From Salvator merianae (Eukaryota > Chordata > Lepidosauria > Squamata > Teiidae): 64,000 nucleotides of DNA. Shown in pieces: positions 59,056-64,000 of the stretch (position 1 is its first letter; every line of letters starts with the position of its first letter). Both the position numbers and the translations under genes were made by a program. Location: NCBI GenBank assembly GCA_003586115.2, contig QVOM02000021.1, forward strand, positions 14,793,953 through 14,857,952, written 5' to 3'. The notes under the pieces were generated by a model, which was not told the origin of the DNA, made no database searches, and worked only from the letters and a program-made list of their open reading frames with translations.

Positions 59056-59243
59056 GTCTATTGGGTTACCTGGAAGCCACCCATGTCGAAATCAGGTTAG
59101 AGTCTACTGCAAAGCACATACAAGTGAAGACAAGAGGAAGTGGATTAAGCCCCAGGAAGGAAGAGAAATGAAAGTGGAATGGGAGGCAGAGGAGGAGAAA
59201 GGGATGATATTCAACATGAGTCAAGAACCTTCAGACAATCAAA

Positions 59244-59545
59244 ATATAAGAACATAAGAAGTGCCCCACTGGATGAGGCCCATAACCCATCTAGTTCAGC
59301 AGGCTGTTCTCACAGAGGCCAAGCAGCTGTACAGGGAAGCCCACCAGTAGGAGATGAACAGACAACTTGCTCTGCTCCACAGTTCCCAACAGCTGGCCTT
59401 TGGGGACATACAACCATCTAATAGCCATTTGTATCAACCATTTGTAAAAACTGGTATCCCAGTATGGCTCGCAACAGTCCAAATCTTTTTTGAAACCATC
59501 CAAGCTGGTGGCCAACACCATGTGCCCAAACTAGAACTATAAAAC
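59244..59545 (-). mobile_element. CR1-type LINE 3' end, reversed
   Basis: Starts atataagaacataagaagtg, then gaggcccataacccatctag, and extends through a decayed C-terminal coding piece (aaatcttttttgaaaccatc) to about 59545. Confidence 0.7.
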
Positions 59546-59574
59546 ACAGCTGCATTAAAAACACAATTATCAGA

Positions 59575-59604
59575 TACACACACACACACACACACACTCA
59601 CACA
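59575..59604. repeat. (CA)n microsatellite
   Basis: About 13 CA units with one interruption. Confidence 0.95.
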
Positions 59605-60114
59605 AAGGGAGGGGAAGGGGAAGAATGGAAACAGGATGGCCCTGGAAGAGTTTTGAAGGGGCAGACAGGGATGTGGCATAGGAGGAAAGCGAGGAGTCAC
59701 AACAGTGGAAGGGAAAGGGTGACAGAATGATTGAGAGGCAAGAAAGATGAAAGGTAGTGAAGGGGCAGGACAGCACAGAGCATTATTTAAGGGTTGGATG
59801 GGATGGAGACAAGGAACGGCAGCGTCATCATGCAGAGATCTTTTGCAGGGGGGGTTGGAATGACACAGATGAAAAGTGCTGGAGGGTCACACTGGGGACA
59901 GAGAAAAGGGTGGGAGTGAAGGGGGAGAGAGCTTGATCCTTGCTATGCAAGAGACACAGTAGAAAAACATTCATACAACAAAGAACCATAATTTCATTAT
60001 TTCATGCAACCACTGCCTTGAAAACTTCTTAAAACAAAACCTTCATGCATACAGACCCTTTTGACAAATTTTAAAAATCCCAGTAGGATGAGCCTAAGAA
60101 AGCCTCTCTATACC

Positions 60115-60460
60115 TTGCCTAAGGGTGAACTTGCCGGTGTCCCTGTCCACGCGCATGGGCGCCTCAGCCAGTGGCAGTGAGATGAGGTCAAAGCGGGTGG
60201 GCAGCGAAGCGTGCGCAGTGGACCCCAGCAAAGCACGTGGGGGGCCCCAGCGAAGCGTGTGGTGGGCCCCAGCGAAGTGCATGGCGGACGGTGAACCACG
60301 CGTGGCCAGGCGTACTCAAGCAGGGCCAAGGCCAATGGCAGCTTGGGCTGCAGAGAGACGGTGTGGCTGCAGCTCCGTCTGTGGGCGGATGTGCCACCCG
60401 GGATGACATGCTGCCAGGGACAGATCGCCCCCCCCGCCCCCCCTTCCTACGCCACTGGTG
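60115..60460 (-). repeat. GC-rich interspersed-repeat-like block
   Basis: CpG-rich, sharply unlike its flanks. On the minus strand it opens with ccagtggcgtaggaaggggg, a phrase common at the start of reptile interspersed repeats, and contains the minisatellite 60201-60288. Several frames are open only because of base composition. Confidence 0.45.
60201..60288. repeat. ~22-bp GC-rich minisatellite, 4 units
   Basis: Units begin gcagcgaagcgtg (60201), ccccagcaaagca (60223), ccccagcgaagcg (60245) and ccccagcgaagtg (60267), each followed by a G-rich stretch. Confidence 0.8.
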
Positions 60461-61113
60461 GTTGGGAGAGATAAACGAGAGTCTTCCTGTTGGTGTTCCA
60501 CCTCTTCCTTGCCACCCTTACAAAATTCCTTTGTGAGCTGTCCCTGGGTGAATGTGGATCCCCCTTTCAACACACTTCTTGCCCAACTCACATTCCACCT
60601 ACAACTGAGAAGCACATCTATACTTAGTTGGCATAACAAGCACACCTTTCTTGCAGTTGTCACAAGTGAGGTTCTGAATATACTCCTCTTCATAATACTA
60701 AAAAATCAATTTCAAAGTGCCTGGAACCAGTGCTTTGGGTTCAATTGTACTTTGTGACTGCCAGCTCCAGGATGAAGGGAAGTGCTACTGTTTTGTTTGC
60801 GTATCCTGTGGACAACACATTCAGTTGTCCATTCAGTCCACCTAGGATCTGGCTGAAGCAGAAGGCTGTGCCAGGACCATAGACTGACTGGAGCCCACAC
60901 ACTAACAGCACCATTTAGGCTAACAAGAGCAAACATGTCTGCAATGTAATGTTGAGCATTCAGGATGAAATACCTCTTTCACTACTGTGGGTAAGTGTGG
61001 ACATGACCAAGGGCTATGCAACTATTTATTCCTTGGCCATGTGCTGTTGCTGACTCTGAACAACCTATTGGTCTCTGTCTGGACACACCCAGACTGGGGG
61101 AATGTAAATGTAA

Positions 61114-61290
61114 ACACACCTTCAAGTTGTGCTTGACTGCTGGTGACTGTGAATACATCCACGCATGTTTCTTGGGAACAGTACGGAAGTGATTTGCCAT
61201 TGTCTTCTTCCAAGGAGATTTAAGAAATTGAATCTGTGGTTTTCGGCCTGCAAAGTAGATGCCCTGCCACTGTGCTACAGTTGTTCCATA
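61114..61290 (-). mobile_element. tRNA-derived SINE, divergent
   Basis: acaccttcaagttgtgcttg, gtttcttgggaacagtacgg, tttgccattgtcttcttcca and gccctgccactgtgctacag follow the order of a reptile SINE (family words: ccttcaagtcgtttccgact, tttgccattgccttcctctg, accactacaccacg). Confidence 0.6.
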
Positions 61291-62100
61291 GGCAGAGTAA
61301 CAGTCATGCCAACAAAGGGATGTACAAAATGCTGCTTTGAATGCTTTGTAAAGCATTCCAGCCAGCCCTAGGGCAAGGTTAACAGAGCTAAGCAATGACC
61401 TTAGCTGGCTTTGCTCCTGGCTGACCCATTGCATCAAACCATTGCATAGCTCAGTGTGATTTCAGGCCTTCCATGCCTTCTTCTGCCCTTGCTAGGCCTC
61501 TATAAGGACTCAAGGAGTTAACTAAAACTGAACACTCAGTTGTTTCCAAACCACTTTTTATGGAACTGGTCCAGAGGAGAGGGGTTCTTCAGCTTAAGCT
61601 TTATGTGGCTTCCATGAGCTGTTGTGAGCTAGTAACTTTAAATTTTGACCAGAGTGCTGTCTGATTTAACATATCAATGGACACCATAATTGCATTTGGT
61701 TTTAAAAGAGAAAACTGCGAAACAATGAAAGCTCTAGTTTGTTTGTTGTTTTTATGTGTACAGTTTTTTTAAAATAATTTTTTACCATTGCAAATTGAAG
61801 TTGTAAAAGTGTGTTTTTAAGAGAAGTGGTAAACACATTGTAATTATGATAATAATAAGAAGAAATTTAACTTCAAAAGGAAAGTTTGAAACCAGATCTT
61901 GTTGTGGCCATAGGTATAAGTAATCTAAATAATTTGTTTTGAGTGACAGTTTTTTTCTCTTTTTTGTTTTAGAGGAAATAGCACGTCCCATTTTCCTACT
62001 AAGAATTGATGTAGATGAGATAAAGATTAAAGGATGTTTTGTAGGGCTGCAAACATTCATCAAAGTGATGAATCCATCAAAGCTAAATTCAATTATTCCT

Positions 62101-62132
62101 TTTTTCTTTTCTTTCTTTCTTTTTTTTTTTTT
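62101..62132. repeat. pyrimidine tract
   Basis: tttcttttctttctttctt followed by a T run. Confidence 0.85.
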
Positions 62133-62436
62133 ACAAAGCTTGCCAATTATAAAAGTCACTAATCCTGTGGGATAATAAATAGAAAAATATTCTAGCTTTA
62201 GCAACAGAAACAATGTGTTCCAGCAAAAATAGATGAATTGAAGTCTTTCTGAGACTGTTTACTATGATATGCTGGAGGATGACTGGAGTGTATCATTTCC
62301 TGTACCAGTTTTTTGTTTGCCTTAACTAGAAATGAAATTATTGGTTGGGTTAATGGCAGAACAACCCAGAGAATGATGGAGCTACATTCATGGAGAAATC
62401 TACCACAATAGCACATGCCATACACCACTGGACGAT

Positions 62437-62594
62437 GTAAAACCATTTGCAGGGAGTCAACAGCAGGTGGAGGTTTTGCCTTTCATTCTGCTTGAGAATG
62501 CCCAGAAGCAATTGGTGGGTCACTGTGTTAAACAGGATGCTGGACTAGAAGGGTCATGGCCTGATCCAGCAAGACTCCTCTTATGTTCTTATGA
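62437..62594 (+). mobile_element. CR1-type LINE 3' end
   Basis: gcagggagtcaacagcaggt, ttctgcttgagaatgcccag, gctggactagaagggtcatg, ending cttatgttcttatg. Best preserved 3' end of this subfamily in the window. Confidence 0.8.
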
Positions 62595-62930
62595 GCATGC
62601 AAGCCTGATTCTGTCAAATACCTTCAAAAAGACCTGGAAGCAGGGTTGCCAAAAGCTGCAGAAAATCTGCCAAACATCAGATACACCTGGGTTTTTTCCC
62701 CCCAGCTTTTTCTATGACTAGGTTCATTGGTTGTCAAACCAGGCAATTTCTGTAGCCAGCCTGCCTAGAAGACAACAGAGAGTGTTTTACAGAAGTCATG
62801 TGTTGTTGGATAAACAATGGATGTGGCAGATGGATTAGATGTTGTTTGCCTTCAAATGAAGGAGTCCTATTGTTCTGTTGTACATTTCCATTGACCAGAA
62901 CCATACGGATGTGTAGAGATGTGGCCCGTG

Positions 62931-63121
62931 TAGAAGTGGCCTGTCATTTTAAGGCAGGTGTTCGGAACCTGTGGGAAGGGGGCGATCGCTGTTCGTGGGG
63001 CCTCCAGGCCTCCATACTGTCACTGCTGTGACAGTACAGAGGCCTGGAGGCCCCGCAAACAGCAATCGCCTCCTTCCCACGGGTTCTGAACACCCGCCCT
63101 TAAAGTGATGGATGGCGGCTG
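62931..63121. mobile_element. foldback MITE related to the hAT element at 20521
   Basis: Core palindrome from ttttaaggcaggtgttcgga to tctgaacacccgcccttaaa (62947-63103), with arms gcctccaggcctccatactg / acagaggcctggaggcc. The cttaaagggcgggtgttc boundary is shared with cctttaagagcgggtgttc of 20521-20713. The right end ggcggctg resembles a hAT CAG end. No 8-bp duplication is visible. Confidence 0.7.
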
Positions 63122-63976
63122 AAGATACTTGTCCTCAACCACTCTTGCAAATGTTACTGAAATGGCAGCTTGACCACAATGGTTAGTGATATCTTTATGA
63201 AATAGGTGGAATACAAGTATATAAATGATAAATAAATAATGTGCTGACCAGCCACCCTCATGAGTCCCCATTATATGGTGCCATCCAAGATGATCTGATT
63301 GTTGAAAATTGGTTTGCCCTCATTGTCTCGGGATAACCTTGAGAGCTCCTAGCTCTTCAAGCTTTACCTCTCACTTTGAAAGGAAATCAACTTGAATTTT
63401 GCAACAGGAAAGAATAGACCAAAAATAGACCATGCTTATCCCGTGTGTTTGTCTTCTTGACAGACGAAAGGAAGTACCATTTCTAATGTACTCTGCCTTC
63501 TACCATGCTTCATCTAAAATTCATCCCTAGTACTGTAAATGATTGGTCTGCACAATCTGTCTATCTTTAGTAGTTCCTGTGTCTTTTGCTGTTCTCTGTT
63601 CCTGTGCAAAGGTGATCCTGTGCAAAATTGTTTCTGAGCAGTAATGCTCCTGTGCCTGTCTATTTCAGTCCCATCTGATTGTGTGTTTCACCTATCGTTG
63701 TCTGTGCACCCATGGTTAGGTCTGCTGTATTGGAATCACTTTTGACAGCAGGTCTCATATTAGGCAGTCTAAAGGAGTATTCCTGCACAAAACTGCAAAT
63801 TAAAGAGAAAAAAAGGAAGGAAACAGTCCTTCCCATAACTGCATTAGGCTAGAATCCCACACCACTATAAATAATTGTTTGGCTTCACAAAACAAAAAAA
63901 GGAGAGAGCATCTTCCCACTCTCCCCAGAACACCCACATACAGTCTCTGTAAATCCACAAGGCAGGCACAGATTAG

Positions 63977-64000
63977 TGCGCGCGCGCACACACACACACA
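63977..64000. repeat. (GC)n(AC)n microsatellite at window end
   Basis: gcgcgcgcgcacacacacac, continues past the window. Confidence 0.9.

Larger units (their letters stand above)
38851..64000. other. intergenic DNA upstream of RAB3C, no host gene seen
   Basis: Repeats are listed individually. I see no gene in 38851-39142, 40200-40682, 41321-41834, 42991-43268, 43958-44740, 44961-45376, 45777-46261, 46351-46706, 47136-47766, 47966-48654, 49168-50556, 50963-52093, 52863-54007, 54117-55089, 56566-57039, 57357-57679, 59546-60114, 60461-61113, 61291-62436, 62595-62930 and 63122-63975. Of these, 51960-52060 looks like a degenerate palindromic MITE half. The sequences 40074-40195 and 44868-44960 share an unidentified repeat. 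Confidence 0.7.

Noticed and set aside
60316..60693. 125-codon open frame in the GC-rich block
   Set aside because: Composition-driven; other frames are equally open.
60982..61437. 151-codon open frame on the minus strand
   Set aside because: Overlaps a SINE and flanking non-coding sequence; no recognisable domain.
61782..62213. 143-codon open frame on the minus strand
   Set aside because: Contains poly-Lys from the pyrimidine tract and shows no domain.

Overview
The window looks like a squamate reptile (lizard-type) nuclear chromosome. The evidence is the repeat set: BovB LINE remnants, BovB-tailed tRNA SINEs ending in (CAA)n, CR1 LINEs with ATTCTATG- or TTCTTATG-type 3' ends, L2-like LINE pieces and many small inverted-repeat DNA elements. 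There is no bacterial or organellar gene content. The species was not determined.

One protein-coding gene is recognisable, RAB3C, on the minus strand. Coding exon 1 (37016-37039, eight codons, donor CAG|GTTGGT) lies in a GC- and CpG-rich promoter region. A 17.8-kb intron separates it from exon 2 (19005-19232, 76 codons, acceptor CTACAG|ATG, donor TGG|GTAAGC), which encodes the N-terminal part of the GTPase domain including the P-loop and switch I. The later exons would lie beyond position 1. A TATA-like box and a strong splice donor about 1 kb upstream suggest an alternative 5' exon. From about 38.9 kb to 64 kb I see no host gene, only intergenic DNA dominated by mobile-element remains.

The most interesting signal is a set of at least a dozen small non-autonomous DNA elements with largely unrelated interiors. 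They share termini resembling GGGCCTTTYNNCACT, short (apparently 3-bp) flanking duplications where readable, and a perfect or near-perfect hairpin 11-32 nt inside one or both ends. The hairpin sequence differs between subfamilies, but its position is kept. Other notable items are a hAT-type foldback element with a perfect 8-bp target duplication (20513-20721), a CR1 copy carrying two nested DNA-element insertions (55.1-56.6 kb), a ~725-bp imperfect inverted repeat (31056-31780), a TA-flanked MITE with three evenly spaced decayed CRE-like octamers (43488-43537) and a ~22-bp GC-rich minisatellite (60201-60288).

Repeat calls rest on reading and recall of family hallmarks, without alignment. Most boundaries are good to a few bases where termini are visible and to tens of bases for LINE fragments.
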